Source: Actinokineospora fastidiosa (GTDB taxonomy: Bacteria > Actinomycetota > Actinomycetes > Mycobacteriales > Pseudonocardiaceae). From it: a DNA stretch of 64,000 nt. The notes under the pieces are model-generated. The model was given only the letters and a program-made list of their open reading frames with translations. It did no database searches and was not told where the DNA came from. Positions 43,830 to 52,498 of this stretch are shown here, one piece after another. Both the position numbers and the translations under genes were made by a program. Numbering within the stretch: the first letter of the stretch is position 1; every line of letters begins with the position of its first letter. The stretch covers positions 1,426,001 through 1,490,000 of the forward strand of contig NZ_BMRB01000001.1 of the NCBI RefSeq assembly GCF_014648415.1, in the 5' to 3' direction.

Positions 43830-44308
43830 GCGCGCGAGAGGTCGCCGCAGCGGTGCTCGATCCCGAGCTGCCGGTGCTGACCCTCGCCGACCTCGGGGTG
43901 CTGCGCGACGTCCACGAGGACGGCGACCACGTGGTCGTCACCATCACGCCGACCTACTCCGGCTGCCCCGCCCTGGACGAGATGCGCGCGGACCTGACCC
44001 GGTCGCTGACCGCGGCGGGCTACACCTCCGTCGAGGTGCGGACGGTGCTGGCTCCCGCGTGGACCACCGACTGGATCAGCGACGACGGCCTGCGCAAGCT
44101 GGCCGAGCACGGCATCGCGCCGCCGTCGCGGATCGGGCGGCGCGGGCCGGTGCCGCTGAACCTGGAGCCGCCCGCGGCGCGCGTGGCGTGCCCCCGGTGC
44201 GGGTCCCTCCGCACGCGCGAGCTGTCGCGGTTCGGCTCGACGGCGTGCAAGGCGCTGCGGGCCTGCGGGGACTGCAAGGAGCCGTTCGAGCACGTCAAGG
44301 AGATCTGA
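43826..44308 (+). CDS. paaD: PaaD, Fe-S maturation protein for the phenylacetyl-CoA epoxidase
   Basis: 160 residues. The MIP18/SufT-like domain has DPELPVLTLADLGVLRDV and ITPTYSGCPALDEM with the conserved Cys. A C-terminal zinc-ribbon-like module has VACPRCGSLRTRELSRF and CKALRACGDCKEPFEHVK. Required for epoxidase assembly in other bacteria. GTG at 43826 overlaps the paaC stop; paaE begins 1 nt after its stop. Confidence 0.93.
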   Translation: MSAREVAAAVLDPELPVLTLADLGVLRDVHEDGDHVVVTITPTYSGCPALDEMRADLTRSLTAAGYTSVEVRTVLAPAWTTDWISDDGLRKLAEHGIAPPSRIGRRGPVPLNLEPPAARVACPRCGSLRTRELSRFGSTACKALRACGDCKEPFEHVKEI

Positions 44309-44309
44309 A

Positions 44310-45368
44310 GTGCGGCGCACGTTCCACGAGCTCCCGGTCGCCAGGGTCGACCGGCTCTGCGCCGACGCGGTGGCGGTCACCTTCGCCGTGCCGGAGGCGC
44401 TGCGGTCGGAGTTCGCGTTCCGGGCCGGGCAGTACCTGACGCTGCGGCAGGTGGTGGAGGGCCGCGAGGAGCGGCGCTCGTACTCCATCTGCGCGCCGGT
44501 CGGCGCGGCCCCGCGCATCGGCGTGCGGCGGGTCGACGGCGGGCTGTTCTCCGCGCACCTGGTGGACTCGCTGCGCCCCGGCGACGTGCTGGAGGTGCTG
44601 CCCCCGCTGGGGAACTTCAGCCCCGACCCGGCCTGTCCCGGGCACCACGCGCTGATCGCCGCGGGCTCGGGCATCACGCCGGTCCTGTCGATCGCGGCGA
44701 CCCTGCTCGCCGAGCCTGACAACCGCGTGACGATCCTCTACGGGAACCGGCGCACGGACACGGTGATGTTCGCCGAGGAGCTGGCCGACCTGAAGGACCG
44801 CCACCCGGCGCGGCTGCAGCTGGTGCACGTCCTGTCCCGCGAGGCGGGCGACGTCGAGCTGTTCTCCGGGCGGCTCGACGCGGAGCGCCTGTCCGCGCTG
44901 CTGGACGCCGTGGTGCCGTCGGAGGACGTGGACCACTGGTGGCTGTGCGGCCCGTTCGGACTGGTGACGGACGCCACGGACGTGCTCGCCGCGCGCGGGG
45001 TGCCCGCCGACCGGATCCACCGTGAACTGTTCTATGTGGACGAACCGCCACCGGAGCCGAAGCGGGCAGACGAGACCCGCCCTGACGGTCCGACCGCGGC
45101 GGTGACCGTGCTGCTCGACGGGCGGGAGACGACGCTGTCGCTGCCCTTCGACGAGCCGATCCTCGACGCCGCCCAGCGCGTCCGCGCCGACCTGCCGTTC
45201 GCCTGCAAGGGCGGGGTGTGCGGGACGTGCCGGGCGAAGGTCGTCACCGGCGAGGTGAGCATGCGCCGCAACTACGCCCTCGAACAGCACGAGATCGACG
45301 CCGGGTTCGTGCTGACCTGCCAGGCGCTGCCCACCACCGACGCGGTCACCGTCGACTTCGACGCCTGA
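44310..45368 (+). CDS. paaE: 1,2-phenylacetyl-CoA epoxidase reductase subunit PaaE
   Basis: 352 residues, three domains. FAD-binding barrel with ERRSYSICAPVG (about 52), NAD(P)-binding domain with HHALIAAGSGITPVLSIAAT, and a C-terminal plant-type [2Fe-2S] ferredoxin with ACKGGVCGTCRAKVVTGEV and a distal Cys in VLTCQALPTT. Transfers electrons from NADPH to PaaA. Last gene of paaABCDE. Confidence 0.95.
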   Translation: MRRTFHELPVARVDRLCADAVAVTFAVPEALRSEFAFRAGQYLTLRQVVEGREERRSYSICAPVGAAPRIGVRRVDGGLFSAHLVDSLRPGDVLEVLPPLGNFSPDPACPGHHALIAAGSGITPVLSIAATLLAEPDNRVTILYGNRRTDTVMFAEELADLKDRHPARLQLVHVLSREAGDVELFSGRLDAERLSALLDAVVPSEDVDHWWLCGPFGLVTDATDVLAARGVPADRIHRELFYVDEPPPEPKRADETRPDGPTAAVTVLLDGRETTLSLPFDEPILDAAQRVRADLPFACKGGVCGTCRAKVVTGEVSMRRNYALEQHEIDAGFVLTCQALPTTDAVTVDFDA

Positions 45369-45383
45369 GCCCGAAACACCGCG

Positions 45384-45430
45384 GCCCCCTCGGGCGATGC
45401 CTGATCCGACAGGCCTGCGGGGGAGGGGGC
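45384..45430 (+). other. Hairpin that could mask the ribosome site of the next gene
   Basis: GCCCCCTC (45384-45391) pairs with GAGGGGGC (45423-45430), which contains the Shine-Dalgarno-like GGGAGGGGG of the gene at 45434. Inside, GCCTG (45399) pairs with CAGGC (45410). It could act as the paa terminator, as a translational lock, or both. Confidence 0.45.
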
Positions 45431-45433
45431 GCC

Positions 45434-46144
45434 GTGACCGACGTGCCGACGCCGCCCATGGGCGTGGTCGCGCTGCCGACCGAGCGGGCGACCGGTCGCC
45501 CTAACCGGGGCGCGCGGATCGTGGCGTCGGGGTCGATCCTGCTCACCACGGCCGTCGCCGGGCTGGTGGCCTGGCAGTCGTGGGCGTCCTACCGGCTGGT
45601 CCGCGACGTCTACTCGGCCGCGCCCACCGTGACCGTCGAGCAGATCACCGCCGCCGAGCAGCGCTCGGTGTGGCTGTCGTGGGCGTGGGTGGTCGGCCTG
45701 GCGGTCTCCTGGCTCGCGTTCGCCGCGTGGCTGTGGCGGGCCCGGGTCACCGCGGCGCGGACCTGCGACGGCGCGCACCGCCACCGCGTGCGGTGGGCCG
45801 TGCTGTCCTGGCTGGTCCCGGTGGCCAACCTGTGGTGGCCGCAGATGGTCGTGGGCGACGTGCACCGCGCCAGCAGGCCGACCACCCCCGCCCGGAACGC
45901 CGACCTGGCGCGGCTCAAACCGAGCCTCCTGGTGACCGTGTGGTGGTCGGCGTTCCTGACCGCCCACGCCGTCGACCTGGTGACCGTGTTCCTGCTGGCC
46001 GACGACCAGACCGAGCGTGCGTTCCGCGACATCGCCGTCGCCACCACGCTCAGCGCGGGCCTGACCGGCGCCGCGGCGCTCGCCGCGATCGTCCTCATGG
46101 GACGGATCGACCGCTGGCAGGCCGCCCGGCCGCTCATCCGCTGA
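45434..46144 (+). CDS. DUF4328-domain membrane protein
   Basis: 236 residues, with a Pro/Arg-rich N-terminus and five predicted helices (about 30-50, 75-98, 115-132, 160-185, 195-215). The DUF4328 hallmark LSWLVPVANLWWPQMVVGDV is near 113. GTG start with GGGAGGGGG 4-5 nt upstream. Unknown function. It is convergent with the inositol monophosphatase family gene, 4 bp between stops. Confidence 0.85.
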   Translation: MTDVPTPPMGVVALPTERATGRPNRGARIVASGSILLTTAVAGLVAWQSWASYRLVRDVYSAAPTVTVEQITAAEQRSVWLSWAWVVGLAVSWLAFAAWLWRARVTAARTCDGAHRHRVRWAVLSWLVPVANLWWPQMVVGDVHRASRPTTPARNADLARLKPSLLVTVWWSAFLTAHAVDLVTVFLLADDQTERAFRDIAVATTLSAGLTGAAALAAIVLMGRIDRWQAARPLIR

Positions 46145-46148
46145 CCGG

Positions 46149-47018
46149 CTACACCGCCTCGGTGGTGTCCGCGAAAGGCGCCTGCCGGGGCAGGGGCGCG
46201 TCGGAGCGCTGGGTGGCGCGCCACCAGGCCAGCACCGTGTCGGCGACGCCGGGGGCGGCGACCAGCAGGCCGTCGGCGGGCAGCGCGGCGTCGGCGCCCG
46301 TGCGGTCCAGGACGACAGCGCCCGCCTCCAGCGCGAACGCCAGCGAGCCCGCCACGTCCCACGCGTGGTAGCTGTGCAGGACCGCCGCGGCCGCGTGGCC
46401 CAGGGCCACCTGCGCGATCGTCAGCGCCGCCGAGCCCAGCACGCGCACCCCGGCGTGCGCGGCGGCGGCCTGCTCGATGAACGCGCCCATGCCCGGCCAC
46501 GCCCCGGTGGCCGACAGTTCCGTGCACACGATCGCGCCCGCGACGTCCGAGCGGTCGGCCAGCGTGACCCGCTGGCCGTTGGCGCGGGCGCCCCGGCCGC
46601 GGGCGGCGGCGTAGATCTGGGCGCGGTACGGGTCGGCGACCACGCCGACGACCGGGCCCTCGTCGTCCACCAGCGCCAGGCTGTAGGCGCACCACGGCAT
46701 GCCCGCCACGTAGTTGGCAGTCCCGTCCACCGGGTCGACGACCCAGTGGAACTCCGCGCCCCCGGCGTCGCCGCCGAACTCCTCGCCGATCACCGGGATG
46801 CCCGGGAACTCGGCGGTCAGCACGCGGCGGGTATGGCGCTCCAGCGTCCGGTCGGTGTCGGTCACCCAGTCGAACGGGTTGTCCTTGACGCCCGGCCGCG
46901 CGCCCCGCCCGGCGGTCGCGGTGATCACGTCGGTGGCGTCGTTGGCCAGTCTGCCCGCCACCTCCAGGGCACGGGAGAGCAGGCCCGGCTCGACCGGCCG
47001 GGAGGACAAGAGCGTCAT
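46149..47018 (-). CDS. Inositol monophosphatase family protein
   Basis: 289 residues, Mg-dependent sugar or polyol phosphatase. Metal motifs: DWVTDTDRTLERHTRR, PVIGEEFGGD (Glu ligand), HWVVDPVDGTANYVAGMPW (the DPxDGTxN signature near 92) and HAWDVAGSLAFALEAG. Candidates include inositol-1-phosphate phosphatase or a histidinol-phosphatase-type member; nearby mannosyltransferase genes make a phosphoinositide/mannoside link possible. It is divergent from the first glycosyltransferase. Confidence 0.9.
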   Translation of the reverse strand: MTLLSSRPVEPGLLSRALEVAGRLANDATDVITATAGRGARPGVKDNPFDWVTDTDRTLERHTRRVLTAEFPGIPVIGEEFGGDAGGAEFHWVVDPVDGTANYVAGMPWCAYSLALVDDEGPVVGVVADPYRAQIYAAARGRGARANGQRVTLADRSDVAGAIVCTELSATGAWPGMGAFIEQAAAAHAGVRVLGSAALTIAQVALGHAAAAVLHSYHAWDVAGSLAFALEAGAVVLDRTGADAALPADGLLVAAPGVADTVLAWWRATQRSDAPLPRQAPFADTTEAV

Positions 47019-47184
47019 GCCAACCTAGATTGACCACGGTCGGTGTCCACAGCCCAACCGGAAGGTGACCTCCCGTCCATCATCTGGCCAAGGTTGGCCA
47101 CCGCTCCGCATGTTCGGGAGGCGTTCGCCGCACGGTCACGCTCCCGCCCACCCCAGGGTCAGCGCCGGGTGCGACGTTCCCCCC

Positions 47185-48303
47185 GTGCGCGTCGCCATCG
47201 TCACCGAGAGCTTCCTGCCGCAGGTGAACGGCGTGACCAACTCCGTGCTGCGGGTGCTGGAGCACCTCCACGCCCGCGGCCACCAGGCCATGGTCATCGC
47301 CCCGGGCACCACCGGGCCCGACGAGTACCTGCACGCGCGGGTGCACCGGGTCAAGGCCGTCGACCTGCCGGTCATCACCTCCCTGCCCATCGGGCTGCCC
47401 AGCCCCCGCATCCACACCGAGCTGGCCGGGTTCGCCCCCGACGTGGTGCACCTGGCGTCGCCGTTCGTGCTCGGCGCGGCCGGGCTGCGCGCGGCCAAGC
47501 GGCTCGGCGTGCCGACCGTCGCCGTCTACCAGACCGACGTGGCCGGGTTCGCCGCCGCGTACGGGCTCAGCCGGGGCGCGCGCGCCGCATGGCGCTGGAT
47601 CAGGCGCCTGCACTGCGGCGCGGACCGCACCCTGGCGCCGTCCACCGCGTCGGTCGCCGATCTCGCCGCGCACGGCATCCCGCGCGTGCACCGGTGGGCG
47701 CGCGGCGTCGACGTCCGCCGCTTCCACCCCGACCACGTCGACCGGGAGCTGCGCCGCGAGCTCGCGCCCCACGGCGAGCTGCTGGTCGGCTACGTCGGCA
47801 GGCTCGCGCCGGAGAAGCAGGTCCGGCGGCTGGCCGCGCTGAACGACCGCCCGGGCGTGCGGGTCGTCGTCGTGGGCGACGGGCCGGACTCCGACGCGCT
47901 GCGCAGGGCCATGCCGGGCGCGGCGTTCCTCGGCTTCCGCGACGGGGCCGCGCTCGCCTCGGCGTACGCCAGCCTCGACGTGTTCGTCCACACCGGACCG
48001 CACGAGACGTTCTGCCAGGCCGTGCAGGAGGCGATGGCCTCCGGGCTGCCGGTGATCGCGCCGAACGCAGGCGGGCCGCGCGACCTCGTCGACCACGGCC
48101 GCACCGGCTACCTGCTCGACCCCGACGGCTTCGACGCCGAGCTGCCGCTGGCCGTCGACCGCCTCGCCGACGCGCTGCTGCGCAGGCGCATGGGCGCCGC
48201 GGCCAGGGCGCGGGTGCAGGGCCGCACGTGGAGCGCGGTGTGCGACGAGCTGGTCGACCACTACGGCGCGGTGACCGTGGGCCGGGTGCGGAAGGCCGCC
48301 TGA
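47185..48303 (+). CDS. GT4 glycosyltransferase (MgtA-like GDP-mannose-dependent mannosyltransferase)
   Basis: 372 residues. N-terminal [20 protein letters not shown] is the GT4 acceptor-domain start; C-terminal [19 protein letters not shown] and [20 protein letters not shown] contain the E(x7)E donor motif. It resembles mycobacterial Rv0557, an alpha-mannosyltransferase acting on a glucuronosyl diacylglycerol lipid. GTG at 47185, with GACGTT 6 nt before it as a possible leaderless -10. The second glycosyltransferase overlaps its stop by one base. Confidence 0.87.
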   Translation: MRVAIVTESFLPQVNGVTNSVLRVLEHLHARGHQAMVIAPGTTGPDEYLHARVHRVKAVDLPVITSLPIGLPSPRIHTELAGFAPDVVHLASPFVLGAAGLRAAKRLGVPTVAVYQTDVAGFAAAYGLSRGARAAWRWIRRLHCGADRTLAPSTASVADLAAHGIPRVHRWARGVDVRRFHPDHVDRELRRELAPHGELLVGYVGRLAPEKQVRRLAALNDRPGVRVVVVGDGPDSDALRRAMPGAAFLGFRDGAALASAYASLDVFVHTGPHETFCQAVQEAMASGLPVIAPNAGGPRDLVDHGRTGYLLDPDGFDAELPLAVDRLADALLRRRMGAAARARVQGRTWSAVCDELVDHYGAVTVGRVRKAA

Positions 48304-49412
48304 TGCGGATCGCGCAGCTGGCCAACTTCTACGGCCCGCGCTCCGGCGGCCTGCGGACCGCGCTGCACCACCTCGGCGCGGGCTACACCGCGGCCGGGCA
48401 CGAGGTCGTGCTGGTCGTCCCCGGCCCGCGCCGCCGCGACGACGTGCTGCCCGGCGGCGTGCGGCGCATCACCCTGCCCGCGCCCGGGATCCCGGGGACC
48501 GGCGGCTACCGCGCGGTGGACCCGCTGCGCGTGCAGGCGCTGCTGTCCGGGTTGCGGCCGGACCGGCTGGAGGTGTCCGACCGGCTGACCCTGCGCGGCA
48601 TGGGCCGCTGGGCCCGGCAGCGCGGCGTCCCGTCCGTGGTGATCTCGCACGAGCGGCTGGACCGGCTGCTGGAGCAGTTCCTGCTGCCCGCGCCGCTGGC
48701 CCGCCGCGGCGCGGACTTCGCCAACCGGCGGATGGCCGACGCCTACGACACGGTGGTGTGCACCACCGAGTTCGCCCGCGCGGAGTTCGACCGCATCGGC
48801 GCGCGCAACGTCGCCCAGGTGCCGCTCGGCGTCGACCTGGCCACCTTCACCCCGGCCCGCCGCGACCGCGGCCTGCGCGCGGACCTGGCCATGGGCGCGG
48901 ACGCGCTGCTGGTGCACTGCGGGCGGCTGTCGCCGGAGAAGCACGTCGAGCGCAGCGTCGACACCCTGGCCGCCCTGCACGACGCGGGCGTGCGGGCGCG
49001 GCTGGTCGTGGCGGGCGACGGGCCGAGGCGGGCCGCGCTGGAGCGGCGGGCGGCCGGGCTCCCGGTGACGTTCCTCGGGTTCGTCAGCGACCGCATGGCC
49101 GTGGCCGACCTGCTGGCCACCGCCGACGTCTCGCTCGCCCCCGGTCCGCACGAGACCTTCGGCCTGGCCGCGCTGGAGGCGCTGGCCTCGGGCACCCCGG
49201 TCGTGGTGTCGCGCTCGTCGGCGCTCGGCGAGCTGGTGCGCCCGGACTGCGGGGCGGCGGTGGCCGACGCCGCGCCCGCCTTCGCCGAGGCCGTGACCGG
49301 CCTGCTGGACGTCCCCGAACCGCACCGCAGGGCGGCGGCGCGGGCCCGCGCGGAGCAGTTCGACTGGCCGAGCTCGGTGCGCGGGATGCTGACCGCGCTG
49401 CGCCTCGACTGA
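48303..49412 (+). CDS. GT4 glycosyltransferase
   Basis: 369 residues, related to its neighbour but diverged. IAQLANFYGPRSGGLRTALH opens the protein; the donor site has CGRLSPEKHVERSVDTLAAL and APGPHETFGLAALEALASGT with the E(x7)E pair. The TGATG overlap with the upstream gene implies coupling and a shared glycolipid pathway, two successive mannosyl additions being the simplest guess. Confidence 0.85.
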   Translation: MRIAQLANFYGPRSGGLRTALHHLGAGYTAAGHEVVLVVPGPRRRDDVLPGGVRRITLPAPGIPGTGGYRAVDPLRVQALLSGLRPDRLEVSDRLTLRGMGRWARQRGVPSVVISHERLDRLLEQFLLPAPLARRGADFANRRMADAYDTVVCTTEFARAEFDRIGARNVAQVPLGVDLATFTPARRDRGLRADLAMGADALLVHCGRLSPEKHVERSVDTLAALHDAGVRARLVVAGDGPRRAALERRAAGLPVTFLGFVSDRMAVADLLATADVSLAPGPHETFGLAALEALASGTPVVVSRSSALGELVRPDCGAAVADAAPAFAEAVTGLLDVPEPHRRAAARARAEQFDWPSSVRGMLTALRLD

Positions 49413-49417
49413 GGTCG

Positions 49418-49423
49418 TACAGT
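49418..49423 (+). promoter_or_regulatory. -10 element, leaderless promoter of menG
   Basis: TACAGT ends 7 nt before the ATG at 49431. Confidence 0.55.
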
Positions 49424-49430
49424 TCGGCCC

Positions 49431-50117
49431 ATGGGCCGCGCCGGGCTGGACAAGAACCCCGCCGACATCGCATCGATGTTCGACGGGGTGGCGAAGCGCT
49501 ACGACCGCACCAACACGGTCATGACCATGGGGTTCGACCGGCGGTGGCGGGAGCTGACCCGCCGCGCGCTGGACGCCTCCCCCGGGGAGAGGGTGCTGGA
49601 CCTGGCCGCCGGGACGGCGGTCTCCACTGTCGAGTACGCCCGCTCCGGAGCCTGGTGCGTTGCCGCGGACTTCTCCCTGGAGATGCTGCGCCACGGCGCG
49701 CACCGCGGCATGCCGAGGGTCGCGGCCGACGCCTTCCACCTGCCGTTCGCCGACGACGCGTTCGACGCGGTGACGGTGTCCTTCGGCCTGCGGAACATGG
49801 AGCCCGCGGTCGGCGCGCTGCGGGAGATGGCCCGCGTCACCCGCCCCGGCGGCAGGCTGGTGGTCTGCGAGGTCTCCCAGCCGCCGTGGCGGCCCATCCG
49901 CTGGCTCTACCGGAACGTGGTGCTGCGCGGCCTGCCGCTGCTCACCCGCCCGGTCTCGTCCAACCCCGATGCCTACCGGTACCTGGCCGAGTCCATGCGC
50001 GACTGGCCCGACCAGCGCGCGGTCGCCGAGCTGATCGCCGACGCGGGCTGGGGCGAGGTCGAGTGGCTGAACCTCACCTTCGGCGTCGTCGCCCTGCACC
50101 GGGCCGTCAAGCCCTAG
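49431..50117 (+). CDS. menG: Demethylmenaquinone methyltransferase
   Basis: SAM-dependent last step of menaquinone synthesis (UbiE/MenG/MenH). 228 residues: [20 protein letters not shown], motif [40 protein letters not shown] and a C-terminal [14 protein letters not shown]. The AAGTAVST form is normal for actinobacteria. Its TAG overlaps the stop of the convergent XRE gene within a single CTAG. With menA, menE, menB and menD present, only menF and menC of the classical pathway are missing from this window. Confidence 0.95.
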   Translation: MGRAGLDKNPADIASMFDGVAKRYDRTNTVMTMGFDRRWRELTRRALDASPGERVLDLAAGTAVSTVEYARSGAWCVAADFSLEMLRHGAHRGMPRVAADAFHLPFADDAFDAVTVSFGLRNMEPAVGALREMARVTRPGGRLVVCEVSQPPWRPIRWLYRNVVLRGLPLLTRPVSSNPDAYRYLAESMRDWPDQRAVAELIADAGWGEVEWLNLTFGVVALHRAVKP

Positions 50118-51043
50118 GCCCACTCCCAGGCGATCCCGACCACGCCCGGCCGCACCTCCCGCTCCGCGACGTGCACCATGCGCCCCGCGGTCATGCCCAG
50201 CTCCTCGTCGCTGACCTGCGCGGTGTCCTCGCCGTGCTGCACGAAGCCCGAGCAGCGCACGGGCAGCCTGCCCGCGTGGAAGCGGACGCTGAGGACGTAG
50301 CTGTCGGCCGGGTAGCGGAACGCGCGCCGGTAGTCGGTGGCGGGCCGCCCGCCGGTGATGGCGACGTCGTACTCGAACAGGTGCGTCTGCCCGCTGCGCA
50401 GCGTCCGGTCGAACAGCAGCTCGGCGGCCACGACCGGGGCGCTCCGATGCCTGCGCACCCGGCCCAGCCTGCAGTTCTCCACCGCGGTGAACGCGATCCC
50501 GGCCGGGTCCTCGCCCGGCTCGCCGCAGTAGACCGCCAGGTGGCGGTCCGGGCCGTCGGCCACCGCGCGGGCCACCTGCCGGGCCCGCACCCGCCGCAGC
50601 GCGCCGCCTCGGCCCACCACGACCGCCTCGTCGAGCCACCACGGGCGCAGCTTGCCGTCGGAGGGCCCGGCCAGCGCCTCGACCGTCTCGGCGAGGGACT
50701 GGGCGGGCTCCAGCAGCGACCCGTAGCGCCTGCCCTGCGACTCCCGGCCCACCCAGCGCCCGCGCGGCCGGGGCGGGCCGAGCAGCGCCTCCAGGGAGTG
50801 CCGGGGCAGACCCAGGATGGCCTCGATGGCGACCACGGCGCGCAGCGAGTCCGGGCGCTCGGGGCGGCTGCGGCCCAGCCGCCAGTAGCTGAGGCTGGCC
50901 AGGCTCACGTGGATGCCGCGCCGGGCGAGCCGCTCGCGCAGCCGGTCCAGCGTCAGCCCGCTGCGGTCGATGGCCGCGCGCAGCGCCTCGTGGAACGGGC
51001 CGGTGCGCAGCAGCGCGTCGACGTCGTTCCCGGTGGTCGCCAC
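50114..51043 (-). CDS. XRE-family regulator with a long C-terminal sensor-like domain
   Basis: 309 residues. An N-terminal HTH (about 15-85) has [40 protein letters not shown] and [17 protein letters not shown]. The remainder is a beta-rich domain ([40 protein letters not shown]) of a type seen in actinobacterial regulators but without known ligand. GTG start. It sits at the boundary between the conserved core and the surface-protein region, divergent from the peptidase. Confidence 0.82.
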   Translation of the reverse strand: MATTGNDVDALLRTGPFHEALRAAIDRSGLTLDRLRERLARRGIHVSLASLSYWRLGRSRPERPDSLRAVVAIEAILGLPRHSLEALLGPPRPRGRWVGRESQGRRYGSLLEPAQSLAETVEALAGPSDGKLRPWWLDEAVVVGRGGALRRVRARQVARAVADGPDRHLAVYCGEPGEDPAGIAFTAVENCRLGRVRRHRSAPVVAAELLFDRTLRSGQTHLFEYDVAITGGRPATDYRRAFRYPADSYVLSVRFHAGRLPVRCSGFVQHGEDTAQVSDEELGMTAGRMVHVAEREVRPGVVGIAWEWA

Positions 51044-51265
51044 GGGCCGCTCCTGTCCCGACTGTGGAATATCAGAGAGTAGGAGCGCGGCCGGTCAGCG
51101 AAAAGCCCTGACGGGGTGGGTATCGCTTCACAGTATTGCCGTTCCGCATCACAGACGACCGCGCGCGCCCCGGCGTGGTCTTGACCACCCCACGCGAGCG
51201 CCGCTGTCATCTGCGCGACGGCGTCCCCTGCACGCGCCGTCGACCCTGCGATATGTGGAGGGCAC

Positions 51266-52453
51266 ATGTCCCGAACATCGATCAAGGCCGTGCTCGCGGC
51301 CGTCGCCGTCGGCGGCGCGGTGGTCGTCGCGACCCCGGCCGCGACCGCGGCGCCCGACCTGCCCACGGTGGTCCGCGCGGCCATGATGGACCGGAGCGGG
51401 CCCGGCGCCCAGTCGGTCCGCGAACCGCTGTTCGAGCCGACCCGGACGTCCGGGAACTGGGTGTTCGGCAGCACGACGATCCCGCTGACGGCCACCGCAG
51501 AGCACCAGTCGCCGCAGACGGCGCTGTTCATCGCCCGCCGCGACCGCGGCCGCTGGCAGGTCGAGCTCGACGGCACCGAGGGCTTCGTGCGGCTGGCCGC
51601 CCAGGCGCCGGTGCTCAGCGAGGGCGAGAAGCGCACCTTCGCTGCCAACTACACCGCCTCCCAGGCCGCCGCGGCCACCGACACCGGCCTCGGCCTGCCC
51701 TGGGCCCAGGGCGTCGCCTGGTACATGGGCGGCGGCCCGCACGGCGACAGCGGCACCAGCAGGCCGTTCAACTCGATCGACTTCAGCGGCGGCGACGGCC
51801 GCGTGCTCTCCGCCGGACCCGGCCGCGTCTACAAGAGCTGCATCCGCAACGGCAGCGCGCTGGTGAAAGTCGTCCACGACAACGGGTGGACGACGACGTA
51901 CTACCACATGTACAACCTGACGAACCTGAGCGACGGCAGCGCCGTGAACACCGGCACGTACCTGGGCCACATCGGCAACGAGCTGCCGTGCGGCGGGAGC
52001 AGCACGGGCGCCCACGTCCACTTCTCGCTGCTGCGCGGCACCACCCAGACCAGCGTCAACGGCAAGGTCTTCGGCGGCTGGACGTTCTACGAGGGCAGCT
52101 CAGCCTACGGCGGCTACGCCGAGCGCAACGGCACCCGCGTGTACCCGGGCAACGGCCGCGTGACCAACTACGGCCCCAGCGACGGCGACACCCCCGGCGA
52201 CTACCCGACCGGCACGGTGGACGCGGGCTCGAACACCTACGTCAACCTGCGTTCGGGCCCCGGCCTCAACTACACGATCACCGGCCGCGCCAACGACGGC
52301 GAGGTGGTGTCGATCGTCTGCACCACCCGCGGCGGCTCCGTCCAAGGCCTCTGGGGCACAACCGACCTCTGGAACCGCCTCCCCAACGGCTCCTTCATCA
52401 GCGACGGCTTCGTCAACACCGGCTCGAACGAACCGGTCGCACCCGCCTGCTGA
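51266..52453 (+). CDS. Secreted M23 peptidase, beta-lytic type, with C-terminal SH3-like domain
   Basis: 395 residues with a signal peptide (1-29, cleavage after ATAA). The M23 domain spans about 140-270. Zinc ligands are His159 and Asp172 in GGGPHGDSGTSRPFNSIDF, where the 12-residue gap matches beta-lytic metallopeptidases rather than LytM, and His252 in STGAHVHFSLL; His214 in TTYYHMYNL is catalytic. Residues about 318-390 form an SH3b wall-binding domain (NTYVNLRSGPGLNYTITGRA). Probably cleaves peptidoglycan cross-bridges. GGAGG lies 5 nt before the ATG. Confidence 0.9.
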   Translation: MSRTSIKAVLAAVAVGGAVVVATPAATAAPDLPTVVRAAMMDRSGPGAQSVREPLFEPTRTSGNWVFGSTTIPLTATAEHQSPQTALFIARRDRGRWQVELDGTEGFVRLAAQAPVLSEGEKRTFAANYTASQAAAATDTGLGLPWAQGVAWYMGGGPHGDSGTSRPFNSIDFSGGDGRVLSAGPGRVYKSCIRNGSALVKVVHDNGWTTTYYHMYNLTNLSDGSAVNTGTYLGHIGNELPCGGSSTGAHVHFSLLRGTTQTSVNGKVFGGWTFYEGSSAYGGYAERNGTRVYPGNGRVTNYGPSDGDTPGDYPTGTVDAGSNTYVNLRSGPGLNYTITGRANDGEVVSIVCTTRGGSVQGLWGTTDLWNRLPNGSFISDGFVNTGSNEPVAPAC

Positions 52454-52458
52454 AACGA

Positions 52459-52493
52459 CGAGGGTGCGCCCCGCGTGGCGGGGCGCACCCTCG
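52459..52493. terminator. Shared bidirectional terminator
   Basis: CGAGGGTGCGCCCCGC (52459-52474) pairs perfectly with GCGGGGCGCACCCTCG (52478-52493) across a 3-nt gap. It fills the 45-bp space between the convergent peptidase and tachylectin-like genes and should serve both. Confidence 0.85.
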
Positions 52494-52498
52494 GCACG

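Noticed and set aside
49569-49640. MenG motif I with Ala in AAGTAVST considered an active-site defect
   Set aside because: The same form occurs in mycobacterial MenH/MenG as I recall it, so it is normal for the group.
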